NCBI GenBank assembly: GCA_030637515.1 | Contig: DAOWGM010000155.1 | Coordinates: forward strand, 1-64,000 | DNA from: Bacteroidales bacterium | Lineage (GTDB): Bacteria; Bacteroidota; Bacteroidia; Bacteroidales; UBA12077 | Length of the DNA: 64,000 nt | Direction: 5' to 3' | In this document: one piece after another, positions 9,741 to 19,402 of the stretch | How the letters are laid out: each line of letters opens with the position of its first letter | Numbering within the stretch: position 1 is the stretch's first letter | Translations under genes and position numbers: made by a program | Notes under the pieces: generated by a model | The model's database searches: none | What the model was told of the DNA's origin: nothing | What the model saw: the letters and a program-made list of their open reading frames with translations, nothing else

Positions 9741-9748
9741 TATTTTTG
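9741..9748 (+). promoter_or_regulatory. Promoter -7 box of tpiA
   Basis: TATTTTTG matches TAnnTTTG and lies 37 bases upstream of the tpiA start, after the permease gene has ended. It indicates a separate transcript for tpiA-prmA and the gene after. Confidence 0.55.
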
Positions 9749-9785
9749 ATAATACATTCATAATAGTGTAAAACAAACTGAAATT

Positions 9786-10538
9786 ATGAGAAAACAAATC
9801 GTTGCCGGAAACTGGAAAATGAACATGACTTTTCCGGAAGGAATAAATCTTATTCAAGAGATTATTAATAATCCTTCTTCGTTAAAGGGAGCTCAGTTAA
9901 TCATCTCTCCACCTTATTTATTATTAAACCAAGCTGTTAAATTGACCCAGGGAAATAACATTAGTGTTGCAGCTCAAAATTGCTCTGAGCACGAAAAAGG
10001 AGCTTTTACCGGAGAAATTTCTGCTTCAATGCTTAATTCATTACAATTAGAATATGTTATTCTTGGACATTCGGAGCGCAGAGCATATTATGGAGAAACA
10101 GATCAGCTCATAAATCAGAAAATAAAACAATGTTTAGCTAATAATTTAAAACCAATTGTTTGCTGTGGAGAAATTTTAAAAGAAAGAGAAAACAACGAGC
10201 ATTTTAATGTTGTTGCCACACAAATAAAAGGAATGCTTGAAGAAATAACCGCTAAAGAATTTAAATCAATAATTATTGCTTATGAACCTGTTTGGGCAAT
10301 AGGAACAGGAAAAACGGCTTCTCCTGATCAAGCACAAGAAATGCACCATTTTATTAGGGAAACAATACGAAATTCATACGGATCAGAAATCGCTGATAAT
10401 CTTTCAATTCTTTATGGTGGAAGCTGTAAACCTTCGAATGCAAAAGAATTGTTTTCCAATTCAGATGTCGATGGAGGATTGATCGGTGGTGCTTCGCTTA
10501 ATGCGGAAGATTTTATTGCAATTGCTAACTCGTTTTAA
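9786..10538 (+). CDS. tpiA: Triosephosphate isomerase
   Basis: TpiA interconverts dihydroxyacetone phosphate and glyceraldehyde 3-phosphate in glycolysis. The 250-residue protein has all catalytic residues: Lys11 in GNWKMN, His95 in GHSERR and Glu167 in AYEPVWAIGTG. The phosphate-binding segments YGGSCKPSN and GGLIGGASL are also present. It has its own promoter box and is followed after 13 bases by prmA. Confidence 0.98.
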   Translation: MRKQIVAGNWKMNMTFPEGINLIQEIINNPSSLKGAQLIISPPYLLLNQAVKLTQGNNISVAAQNCSEHEKGAFTGEISASMLNSLQLEYVILGHSERRAYYGETDQLINQKIKQCLANNLKPIVCCGEILKERENNEHFNVVATQIKGMLEEITAKEFKSIIIAYEPVWAIGTGKTASPDQAQEMHHFIRETIRNSYGSEIADNLSILYGGSCKPSNAKELFSNSDVDGGLIGGASLNAEDFIAIANSF

Positions 10539-10551
10539 AAATAAATTATTA

Positions 10552-11391
10552 ATGGATTATATTGAATTACACTGTAAAATTTTATCTGACAATATTCAGG
10601 AAATTTCTGAAATACTAATTGCTGAACTTAATGATATTGCCTACGAAAGCTACGACGAAACTGAAGATGGAGTTAGTGCATATATACTTGAAAAGTTCTT
10701 CGATCTGGATAAAGTTAATAATCTGCAGGTAAATGAAATTCCTGGAGTAAAAATAGAATACAGGTATAAAGTAATTAAAACCCAGAATTGGAATGCAGTT
10801 TGGGAAAAGAACTTTGAGTCAATATTAATTGATGATCAATGCCTTATTAGAGCTCCTTTTCATAAAGACACTCCTAAAACAAAATATGAAATTATTATTG
10901 AACCAAAAATGTCTTTCGGAACAGGTCATCATGAAACTACTTTTCTGATGTTAAAAACAATGCTCGAAATTGATTTTGAAGGTAAAAATGTACTTGACAT
11001 GGGTTGTGGTACGGGCGTTTTAGCAATTCTTGCTTCGTTTAAAAATGCAAATAAAATTACTGCTATTGATATAGATGAGTGGGCATACAATAACACAGTA
11101 GAGAATATCAGCAAAAATAACTGTGAAAATATTGAAGTTTTTCAGGGTGATGCTTCTCTTCTTAAAAATCAGGAATTCGATATAGTTATTGCCAACATTA
11201 ACCGAAACATTCTGTTAGATGACATTAAGCATTATACTTCTGTTTTAAAATCCAAAGGTATTTTACTTTTAAGCGGAATTTATGATAAGGATATTCCAAT
11301 GATAAAAGATGAAGCATCTGAGAACAATCTGGAATACATAAGCTTTATAAAAAAACACAATTGGGTAGCAGTAAGGTTTCATAAAAGGTAA
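10552..11391 (+). CDS. prmA: Ribosomal protein L11 methyltransferase
   Basis: PrmA trimethylates ribosomal protein L11 using S-adenosylmethionine. The ATG at 10552 is chosen, giving 279 residues and no overlap. A longer frame from 10486 would run into tpiA and adds unrelated residues. The N-terminal substrate-recognition domain is followed by a class I methyltransferase with PKMSFGTGHHETT, the SAM loop LDMGCGTGVLAI and the motif ANINRNIL. The length fits the shorter Bacteroidota form. Co-transcription with tpiA is likely. Confidence 0.95.
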   Translation: MDYIELHCKILSDNIQEISEILIAELNDIAYESYDETEDGVSAYILEKFFDLDKVNNLQVNEIPGVKIEYRYKVIKTQNWNAVWEKNFESILIDDQCLIRAPFHKDTPKTKYEIIIEPKMSFGTGHHETTFLMLKTMLEIDFEGKNVLDMGCGTGVLAILASFKNANKITAIDIDEWAYNNTVENISKNNCENIEVFQGDASLLKNQEFDIVIANINRNILLDDIKHYTSVLKSKGILLLSGIYDKDIPMIKDEASENNLEYISFIKKHNWVAVRFHKR

Positions 11392-11409
11392 ATCGATAAA
11401 TTATACAAA

Positions 11410-14400
11410 ATGAAAAAAGCTCTTTTTATTAGTCTTATTTTAACAATCTTTTGTTTAAATATTCGATCCTCTTTCTCACAGGATATAAAAGAATTTGGAA
11501 AAGATTCAACACTATTTATTGAAGAATTTGAAGAATATGTAAATCGAAACTTATCTGAAGCAGTAGAAGATAGTTTGAAAGTATTTATAGAAAAGTGGAA
11601 TGCAAATTATTTTACTGATGATATACAAGAAAGATTTATTACTACATGTAACCTACTACTAAAAAATAAAGCGAGCAGAAAACCTCATTTTACAAAATAC
11701 TTCGATATGGTAATGGCATTTCATAGAAATAAAGAAGCTATGGAACATTACGATACTTGGGAAAAAGGGATACCATTTATATTTGAAAATGAGAAATATC
11801 CTTTACGGGTTATTACAAAGTATTTTAAAAACACAAAATCATTAATCGAGGAAAACTTAATATTTAGTACATATTCAACAAACTGGTATGTAAGTTCCAA
11901 CGATTATAAATTTGTGGTAGACGATAAACTTAAAATAGTATTTACAAAAACAGATTTAACATGTAAAATCAAAAAAGATTCAATTGATATTTTTGAAACT
12001 AAAGGAGAGTTTTTCCCTATTACAAATCAATGGATTGGAGAAAATGGATATGTAACATGGGAAAGAGCAGGTTATAATCCAGATGATGTAAAAGCGCATC
12101 TAAATAATTACAAAATTAACTTCTCTAAATCAGGATTTACAGCCGATTCTGTAGACTTCATTAACAAACTTTATTTTGCTAAACCATTATCAGGAAGACT
12201 ATCGGATCAAGTAGTACATATAATGGCACCTGATAGAGCAATATATCCTGAATTTATATCATATCAAAAACGATTTCAAATCAAAAATATTTATCCAGAC
12301 ATAGATTACGATGGTGGATTATCAATGAAAGGATCTAACTTACTTGGATCAGGAGATCGAGATAATGAAGCATTTCTTTATTTTAGAAAAACAGATACTA
12401 CGATTATAAAATCTGTTGCAGACACTTACATGTTTAAAAAAGGAAAAATTGTGTCCAATAATGCACAAATTACAATTTACTTACAACAAGATTCAATCTT
12501 TCATCCTGGTATAACTCTAAATTATACTACAGATATTAACGAAATTTCACTAACTGCATCAGAAAGGATTGTGTCAAAGAGTCCGTATTTTGATTCATAT
12601 CATAACATCACCATGGGTTTTGATCGTTTATTATGGAAAACAGACGACACCAAAATTTACTTTACAAAACGTCGTGGTGCAGCTATTGGAAATGCTACAT
12701 ACACATCTTCAAATTTCTATGATCTTATAGAATTTGAAAGAATTATGATGCGCGATGATTTTCACCCACTACTTGTAATTAGAAATTTTTCTAAAAGAAT
12801 TGGTTCTGAAGAATTTTTTGGTGAAGAATTAGCTCGATTTCTTGGATATGATGATTATCAGATAAAGCAAATGCTTATGTTTTTAAGTGTTGATGGTTTT
12901 ATTTTTTATGATACAGATGAAGACAGGGTTAAAATAAAAAAGAAACTCTATGACTTTATTGAGGCTCGATTCGGGAATATTGATTACGACGTAATTAAAT
13001 TTAATTCAGTTACCGAAGACTTAACTCACAACGGAATTCTAAATCTAAAAACCAAAGACCTTGAAATTTACGGTGTACCTCAAATATTCCTTTCCGATTC
13101 TCAAAATGTTGTAATCTATCCTAAAAATCAGAAGATTGTAATGAAAAAGAACCGAGATTTTAATTTTGGTGGTATAATTGATGCAGGATTATTTACATTT
13201 TTCGGACAAGAATTTGATTTTAGTTACGACACTTTTAAAATCAACCTTCATAACATTGATTCATTAAGAATTAGAGTACAAACAGATGAACGCGATATGT
13301 ACAATAATCCTGTATTAGCACATATTAAAAATACTGTTGAGATAATTACAGGAGAACTACTTATCGACAATCCAAATAATAAATCAGGACTACTTAAGTA
13401 TCCTCAATATCCTGTTTTTAAAAGTAATGAAAACTCATTTGTATACTATGATGCTTCTACAATTTTTAATGGAGTGTACAAACGTGACAGCTTCTATTTT
13501 GAATTAGATCCGTTTACAATTGATAGTCTTGACAACTTTAAACCGGAAGGATTAAGATTTGATGGAAATTTTAGTTCAACAAATATATTCCCACCCTTCG
13601 ATGATGCAATATATATAAGACCTGACTTCTCTCTTGGTTTTAGGAGAAGTACTCCTGAAGAAGGATTTCCACTTTATTCAGGAAAAGGAACCTATTATGA
13701 TATAATTGATTTAAGTAACCGAGGATTAAAAGGTTCCGGAACACTTGAATATCTTACAACTTCAACAAAAACAGATAGTATTATTTTCTTCCCGGATTCT
13801 ACCAAGATTCTGGCTACAGATTTTACTATTGCTCAAAAATCCAGTGGAATTGAATTTCCAAATGTAGCTTCAACCGATGTATATATTACATGGTATCCAT
13901 ATGACGATATTATGAAGGCAGAACCTACAAAAGGACCATTTAATATGTATGGTAATAATTCGTTATTTTCAGGTGCACTCATAATAAAACCAACAGGATT
14001 AAGTGGTGGTGGAATAATGAATCTAGAAAAAGCAGAGTTACGATCAAATCTATTTAGTTTTGAAGCAAACTCCTTTAGTTCTGATACAACGAGCTTTAGC
14101 CTCAAATCACTTAATAAGTCTGATTTTAACTTTATAACCGAAAATCTTAAAGGCAAAATCGATTTTAGCTCACAATCAGGAAACTTCAGTTCAAACGAAT
14201 CCTTTACGCTTGCGCAATTTCCAAAAAATCTTTACGTAAGTTACCTTGATAAATTCGATTGGGATATTACGAAGGATGAATTAGCAATAGTATCAAGCCC
14301 TCAGATTGACACAACCGCATCGGAAGAAGTTCAAAAGCTTGCCGAATTAAAAGATGATGATCTTCCAGGTGCACTGTATATGTCAATTCACCGAAGCCAG

Positions 14401-16038
14401 GATTCCCTTCGATTTTCTTCAACTAAAGCTGTTTATAGTTTAAAAGACAGCACTATTTTAGCAACCGAAGTTGAATATATTAAAGTTGCAGATGCACTTG
14501 TTTATCCAGATGAGAAAGATGTAACCATTGGTCATATGGCTAAAATTAGCACTTTACAAAAAGCTGAAATTATTGCTAATTCTGAAAATAGATTTCACAG
14601 AATTTTTAATGCAAAAGTAAATGTTAAAGGTCGATACAATTACACAGGTACAGGAGATTACGATTACGAAGACGAGAATGGTGATATTCAGAATATCCAC
14701 TATACTGATATTTTTATTGATAGTTCATACCAAACAGTTGCAAAAGGTAGAATTAATGTAGAAGATAATTTCACATTAAGCCCTGTTTTTCAATTTCAGG
14801 GTGAGGCAATTCTGTACGCAAATAGAAAGCATTTAACTTTCAAGGGAGGTGTAAACCTGGAACATAATTGTCCTGAAACTGGTAAACATTTTGCATATTT
14901 TGAAAGTGAAATAAACCCTGATAGCGTTTATATTCCTATATCAAATACTACGCAAAGCATTACAGGACGCGGTTTATTTGCAGCCTCTTTTATAACAAAA
15001 GATTCATCGCATATTTATTCCAGATTTATTGATAGACGAAGAGATCCTAATGATGTTGCTTTAATTAGAGCAAGCGGGTTTTTATATTATAATAAGAACT
15101 CAAATAAGTACATTGTAGCTGAAAAATCGAAACTTGATGATCCTGATACTACAGGTAATCTAGTAAATCTCCATAAAGACTTTTGTATACAACATGCTGA
15201 AGGGAAAGTTGATCTTGGAATAGAACTTGGACAAGTAAAATTAAATCAAGCAGGATCTGTAAATCATTTACTCGATATAAATGAAATAAAAACAGAACTA
15301 ATCATAGCACTTGATTTCTTTTTCTCTGAAGATGCACTGGATACACTTGTAAGTGAAATACAATCGTCTCGCTTATTACAACCTATGAGCAGCTCATCCA
15401 GATTTTTCGAAAAAAACATGAACGAACTTGTAGGGAATAAAGACTACAAAGAGTTTAATAACCAAATTATGTTGTATGCAAACGAAGCCAAATTGCCTGC
15501 ATCTACGCAGCATACCTTTGTTCTTGGGAATGTTAAATTGCAATGGCATACCGAAACTGGTTCGTACTTAAATTATGGAAAAATTGGAATTGCAACCATT
15601 AATAACAAACCTGTAAACAAGTATGTAGAAGGATACTTTCAGTTACTTAAGAGGCGAAGTGGTGATTTAATGAAATTCTATTTTGAGTTACCAAACAACG
15701 AGTATTACTATTTCACCTACTCACGTGGAGTAATGCAAACTCTTTCTAATAATCAGGATTTTGTTGATGCAATACAAAATATAAAGAAAAAAGCAAGAAA
15801 GCAAAGAACACCAAGAGGAGAAACACCTTACAGATACATTATTGCCACCGAACAAAACAAAACGCAGTTTATTCGTAATATGAGATTATTTGAAGAAGCT
15901 CAAATTGCAAAAGAAGAAGAACTTAAAGAACAAGAACAGCAAGAGGTTCCAGCTGAGAAAATACAAGAACAAGAAATTCCTATGGAAGAAAATAAACAAA
16001 TTAGCGAAGAAGAAGGTAATAATGAAGAAGGAACTTAA
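11410..16038 (+). CDS. Very large exported beta-rich protein of unknown function
   Basis: A 1542-residue protein with a Sec signal peptide (hydrophobic core about 4-20, cleavage after FSQ near 24). The body is an alternating pattern of short polar/aromatic strands without cysteine clusters, membrane helices or a recognised catalytic motif. Many segments have the look of stacked beta repeats, for example 1070-1200. The last 60 residues are a Glu/Gln-rich, probably helical tail. I see no T9SS C-terminal domain and no lipobox, so it is probably periplasmic or loosely outer-membrane attached. It follows prmA by 18 bases. A role in envelope assembly is a guess from size, export and composition. 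Confidence 0.75.
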   Translation: MKKALFISLILTIFCLNIRSSFSQDIKEFGKDSTLFIEEFEEYVNRNLSEAVEDSLKVFIEKWNANYFTDDIQERFITTCNLLLKNKASRKPHFTKYFDMVMAFHRNKEAMEHYDTWEKGIPFIFENEKYPLRVITKYFKNTKSLIEENLIFSTYSTNWYVSSNDYKFVVDDKLKIVFTKTDLTCKIKKDSIDIFETKGEFFPITNQWIGENGYVTWERAGYNPDDVKAHLNNYKINFSKSGFTADSVDFINKLYFAKPLSGRLSDQVVHIMAPDRAIYPEFISYQKRFQIKNIYPDIDYDGGLSMKGSNLLGSGDRDNEAFLYFRKTDTTIIKSVADTYMFKKGKIVSNNAQITIYLQQDSIFHPGITLNYTTDINEISLTASERIVSKSPYFDSYHNITMGFDRLLWKTDDTKIYFTKRRGAAIGNATYTSSNFYDLIEFERIMMRDDFHPLLVIRNFSKRIGSEEFFGEELARFLGYDDYQIKQMLMFLSVDGFIFYDTDEDRVKIKKKLYDFIEARFGNIDYDVIKFNSVTEDLTHNGILNLKTKDLEIYGVPQIFLSDSQNVVIYPKNQKIVMKKNRDFNFGGIIDAGLFTFFGQEFDFSYDTFKINLHNIDSLRIRVQTDERDMYNNPVLAHIKNTVEIITGELLIDNPNNKSGLLKYPQYPVFKSNENSFVYYDASTIFNGVYKRDSFYFELDPFTIDSLDNFKPEGLRFDGNFSSTNIFPPFDDAIYIRPDFSLGFRRSTPEEGFPLYSGKGTYYDIIDLSNRGLKGSGTLEYLTTSTKTDSIIFFPDSTKILATDFTIAQKSSGIEFPNVASTDVYITWYPYDDIMKAEPTKGPFNMYGNNSLFSGALIIKPTGLSGGGIMNLEKAELRSNLFSFEANSFSSDTTSFSLKSLNKSDFNFITENLKGKIDFSSQSGNFSSNESFTLAQFPKNLYVSYLDKFDWDITKDELAIVSSPQIDTTASEEVQKLAELKDDDLPGALYMSIHRSQDSLRFSSTKAVYSLKDSTILATEVEYIKVADALVYPDEKDVTIGHMAKISTLQKAEIIANSENRFHRIFNAKVNVKGRYNYTGTGDYDYEDENGDIQNIHYTDIFIDSSYQTVAKGRINVEDNFTLSPVFQFQGEAILYANRKHLTFKGGVNLEHNCPETGKHFAYFESEINPDSVYIPISNTTQSITGRGLFAASFITKDSSHIYSRFIDRRRDPNDVALIRASGFLYYNKNSNKYIVAEKSKLDDPDTTGNLVNLHKDFCIQHAEGKVDLGIELGQVKLNQAGSVNHLLDINEIKTELIIALDFFFSEDALDTLVSEIQSSRLLQPMSSSSRFFEKNMNELVGNKDYKEFNNQIMLYANEAKLPASTQHTFVLGNVKLQWHTETGSYLNYGKIGIATINNKPVNKYVEGYFQLLKRRSGDLMKFYFELPNNEYYYFTYSRGVMQTLSNNQDFVDAIQNIKKKARKQRTPRGETPYRYIIATEQNKTQFIRNMRLFEEAQIAKEEELKEQEQQEVPAEKIQEQEIPMEENKQISEEEGNNEEGT

Positions 16039-16106
16039 ACAGTTTTAAACAAAGGTAATTTACATCAAGGAAATGCCAATGTAATTATGCGAATTGCACG
16101 AAAAAT

Positions 16107-16601
16107 CTAATTTCGGTTTATCTCAAACACTTCTAATTCTTTAATCTCTTTTCCAATAATATTAAAACGAACAGCTGTTTTAACTTTATGCATTCCCGAT
16201 TTTCCTGCGGCACCCGGATTTATATGTAACAACTCGTTCTTATTGTCATAGATTACTTTTAAAATATGTGAGTGCCCCGATATAAAAAGATTCGGTTTCA
16301 TTTTTTCAATAAGCACTTTCATTTCTTTTTCATATTTCCCGGGATAACCACCAATATGTGTCATTAGCACTTTTACTTCTTCACAGTCAAAAGACTGAAT
16401 CTTAGGGTAAACTGTTCTTACATCCTGACCATCAATATTGCCATATACTGCTTTTAGTGGTTTTAAATCCGATATCGTATCTGCAGTTTCAATATTCCCA
16501 ATATCTCCTGCATGCCATATTTCATCACAATCCTTGAAAAAATCCAAAATCTTTTCATCAATAAAAGTATGCGTATCCGACAATAAACCAATTCTTTTCA
16601 T
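16107..16601 (-). CDS. YfcE-type metallophosphoesterase
   Basis: This is a small phosphodiesterase of the calcineurin-like fold. The 164 residues contain the metal ligands in order: SDTH (8-11), HAGDIGN (with Asp33), YGNID, MTHIGG and GHSH. The order and spacing match the YfcE/MJ0936 branch, which hydrolyses artificial phosphodiesters. The natural substrate is unknown. It is divergent from rsmE with 54 bases between starts. Confidence 0.9.
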   Translation of the reverse strand: MKRIGLLSDTHTFIDEKILDFFKDCDEIWHAGDIGNIETADTISDLKPLKAVYGNIDGQDVRTVYPKIQSFDCEEVKVLMTHIGGYPGKYEKEMKVLIEKMKPNLFISGHSHILKVIYDNKNELLHINPGAAGKSGMHKVKTAVRFNIIGKEIKELEVFEINRN

Positions 16602-16655
16602 TTAAAAATTCCTTATCAATGATTATATTTGTTTACGACTAAAATACAAAGATAG

Positions 16656-17357
16656 ATGCATTTATTCTACACTCCCGACATTTCTGAAGAAACTTATACT
16701 TTAAATGAAATTGAATCGAAACACTGCATTAAAGTATTGCGACTAAATACAAATGATCAGATTGAATTAATTGATGGAAAAGGCTCGTTTTATAAAGCAA
16801 AGATCATTGATCCAAATCCAAAGAAATGCAAAATTGAAATTACCAAAACCATTCATGAATTTGGTAAAAGAAATCACTATTTACATATAGCAATTGCTCC
16901 AACAAAAAATATAGATCGCTTTGAATGGTTTCTTGAAAAAGCAACGGAAATAGGAATTGACGAAGTAACACCTCTCCTATGCGATCATTCTGAAAGAAAG
17001 GGGATTAAGAACGAAAGACTCGAAAAAATAATCATTTCCGCCGTTAAACAATCAATAAAAGCGTATAAACCTAAATTGAATCCATTAACGAAGTATGGCG
17101 ATTTTATAAAACAAAATTTTGATGGAACAAAATTCATTGCACATTGTGAAGAAAATGAAAAACAAAGCTTAAAGGCAAATTATAAAACCGGAAGCAATTC
17201 ATTAATTCTTATTGGTCCAGAAGGAGATTTCAGTCCTGAAGAAATAAATCTTGCAAAAAAATACGATTTTCTTGAAACTAATCTTGGAGATAGCCGTCTT
17301 AGAACGGAAACTGCAGGAATTATTGCCTGCCATACTATAAATTTATTAAACGAATAA
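16656..17357 (+). CDS. rsmE: 16S rRNA m3U1498 methyltransferase
   Basis: RsmE methylates N3 of U1498 in 16S rRNA. The 233-residue SPOUT-class protein has an N-terminal PUA-like domain and the C-terminal knot motifs GPEGDFSPEEI and LGDSRLRTETA that bind SAM. The length is normal. Its 3' side is an unusual purine-rich word repeat. Confidence 0.95.
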   Translation: MHLFYTPDISEETYTLNEIESKHCIKVLRLNTNDQIELIDGKGSFYKAKIIDPNPKKCKIEITKTIHEFGKRNHYLHIAIAPTKNIDRFEWFLEKATEIGIDEVTPLLCDHSERKGIKNERLEKIIISAVKQSIKAYKPKLNPLTKYGDFIKQNFDGTKFIAHCEENEKQSLKANYKTGSNSLILIGPEGDFSPEEINLAKKYDFLETNLGDSRLRTETAGIIACHTINLLNE

Positions 17358-17364
17358 GCAAAAC

Positions 17365-17462
17365 AAGTTAAAAGTTAAAGGTTAAAGGTTAAAAAGTAAA
17401 AAACTAAGAGCCAATAGCAAAAGACAAAGGACAAAAGAGAAAAGAGAAAAGAAGAAAAATAA
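17365..17462 (+). repeat. Purine-rich word repeat (GTTAAAAG / AAAGACAAAGG type)
   Basis: Between rsmE and the DUF885 gene, about 100 bases are almost pure A/G with T only in repeats of AGTTAAAAGTTAAAGG, followed by units such as AAAGACAAAGG and AGAGAAAAG. The strand bias and near-repeats suggest growth by slippage. Similar words occur at 32495-32595, 33530-33565, 33958-33991 and 61970-62056. Confidence 0.6.
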
Positions 17463-17495
17463 AAATTCAAAAAACAAATCTATAATAACAGTATT

Positions 17496-19310
17496 ATGAA
17501 AAAAATTTGGAAAGTATTAAAATACACGATTTTAGCAGTGTTTTTTGTATTAATAATATTTATTGTAAATCTAATTTGGTTTAAACCCTTTTCTATAAAT
17601 CATTTTTACGAAAAAGTATTTGTTGAATTCATGTTAGAAGAACCTGAATTGGTTTCTTCTATAGGAGTTCCAATTCTTAGCGGAATATATAATGATGAAC
17701 TTGGAGATATTTCTCTTGAGAAACAACTTGAACAGCAAAAAGATCTCGAAAAAAATCTTACCACACTTAAAAGCTATAAAAAAGATAAACAATCTGAGCA
17801 ACAACTGTTGAGTACAAAAATTCTTGAATGGTTCTTAGGTGATATGGTAAATTCCAATCCATTTTATCTACACAATTATCCTGTAAACCAGTCGTCTGGA
17901 ATGCAGAGTGGAATGCTTAGTTTCATGGAAAGTAGCCATAATATAAATTCTGAGAAAGAAGCAATAGCATATATTAAAAGACTGGAAGCTTTTAAAACAA
18001 AATTTGATCAACTTTTGGAAGGATTAAAAGCTCGCGAAGAGCTGAATATTATCCCTCCTAAATTCGTTATTGAAAAGGTTGTTACAGAAATGACCAACTA
18101 TGTTAATTCGCCAATGGAAGAAAATATATTGTATGAATCGTTTAATTCAAAAATTAATAAACTTGATGATTTAGAGGATAAGGAAACATTATTGGAAAAT
18201 GTAAAAACAGCCATAAACACTTCAGTATTTCCTGCTTATCAAAGTTTAATTGACTATTTTACTGAATTAGAAGCCAAAGCCACAAACGAAGATGGCGTAT
18301 GGAAATTCCCTGATGGTGATGAATATTATGCATATCAGGTTAGAAGCCATACTACATTGAATATAACACCTGAAGAAGTTCATAACATTGGTATTAACGA
18401 AGTTGCACGTATTCAAAAAGAAATGAAAATGGTATTATACAATTTAGGATATACCGATACTACCGAAAATATTAGTTTCTATATGAATGAGCTTTCCAAT
18501 AACCCTGAATTTATTTATGAGGATTCTGACGAAGGCAGAGAACAATGTCTATCTGATTATAACAAAATGATAGATGAAATTAACTTAAAAATTGACGACT
18601 ATTTTAATGTTAAACCTAAAGCAGAATTAGAAATTAAGCGAGTTCCGTTATTTAATGAAGCAACTTCACCCGGAGGATATTACTCGATGGCTCCCATGGA
18701 TGGATCAAGACCAGGAACTTTCTACGTTAATTTACACGACATAAAAGGAAGCTTGAAATATGCAATGGCTACTCTGGCATTTCATGAAGGCGTTCCTGGT
18801 CATCATTTTCAGATCTCAGTTGCTTCGGAACTTACAGGAGTACCTACTTTCCGTAAACTTGTACCGTTTACAGCTTATGCAGAAGGCTGGGCAATGTACT
18901 CAGAACAATTAGCATACGAAATGGGATATTATACCGATAAACCTTATGCTAATTTAGGTCGTTTGCAATCTGAGCTATTTCGTGCTGTGAGACTAGTTGT
19001 TGATAGCGGAATACATTATAAAAGATGGACACGCGAAGAAGCCATTGAATATATGAGTACCAATACCGGAATGATTGAAAGCGAAGTAATTTCTGAAATT
19101 GAACGTTACATTGTAACACCGGGACAAGCCTGCGCTTATAAAATTGGAATGATAAAAGTGTTGCAGTTAAGAGAACATGCAATGACAGAATTAAAAGACA
19201 AATTCGATATTAAAGAATTTCATGATGTTATACTAAAAAATGGAGCTGTTCCTTTGGATATTTTGGAAGAATTGGTGAATGATTATATTGATTCGAAAAA
19301 GGCTTTGTAA
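17496..19310 (+). CDS. DUF885 family putative metallopeptidase-like protein
   Basis: A 604-residue protein with a single N-terminal membrane helix (about 8-28), so it is probably anchored with its bulk in the periplasm. The C-terminal half shows the DUF885 hallmarks: AFHEGVPGHHFQ, with H430, E431, H436 and H437 as candidate metal ligands, then YAEGWAMYSEQLAYEMG, and a distal RY..TPGQACAY. Many Bacteroidota carry one or more such proteins. Peptidase activity is assumed from the zincin-like motif, not shown. It is flanked by a word repeat upstream and a palindromic hairpin downstream, so it is probably monocistronic. Confidence 0.88.
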   Translation: MKKIWKVLKYTILAVFFVLIIFIVNLIWFKPFSINHFYEKVFVEFMLEEPELVSSIGVPILSGIYNDELGDISLEKQLEQQKDLEKNLTTLKSYKKDKQSEQQLLSTKILEWFLGDMVNSNPFYLHNYPVNQSSGMQSGMLSFMESSHNINSEKEAIAYIKRLEAFKTKFDQLLEGLKAREELNIIPPKFVIEKVVTEMTNYVNSPMEENILYESFNSKINKLDDLEDKETLLENVKTAINTSVFPAYQSLIDYFTELEAKATNEDGVWKFPDGDEYYAYQVRSHTTLNITPEEVHNIGINEVARIQKEMKMVLYNLGYTDTTENISFYMNELSNNPEFIYEDSDEGREQCLSDYNKMIDEINLKIDDYFNVKPKAELEIKRVPLFNEATSPGGYYSMAPMDGSRPGTFYVNLHDIKGSLKYAMATLAFHEGVPGHHFQISVASELTGVPTFRKLVPFTAYAEGWAMYSEQLAYEMGYYTDKPYANLGRLQSELFRAVRLVVDSGIHYKRWTREEAIEYMSTNTGMIESEVISEIERYIVTPGQACAYKIGMIKVLQLREHAMTELKDKFDIKEFHDVILKNGAVPLDILEELVNDYIDSKKAL

Positions 19311-19345
19311 GAATAAGTTACAGACAATGTTTAATTTAAACACAC

Positions 19346-19377
19346 AAATGGCGCAAGCATCTCTGCTTGTGCCATTT
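19346..19377. repeat. 14-base-pair palindromic hairpin between convergent genes
   Basis: AAATGGCGCAAGCA (19346-19359) pairs with TGCTTGTGCCATTT (19364-19377) across a four-base loop, with a single G-U wobble in the + strand RNA. There is no long T-run on either side. It sits between two converging genes and could act as a weak bidirectional terminator, but its GC-rich core in AT-rich DNA resembles a dispersed palindromic repeat. Confidence 0.7.
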
Positions 19378-19402
19378 TGAGTTTCACTTTGAGATAAAAA
19401 TT

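Noticed and set aside
10486..10551. Longer start for prmA overlapping tpiA
   Set aside because: The 22 extra codons lie inside tpiA and have no family similarity; ATG at 10552 gives the normal N-terminus.
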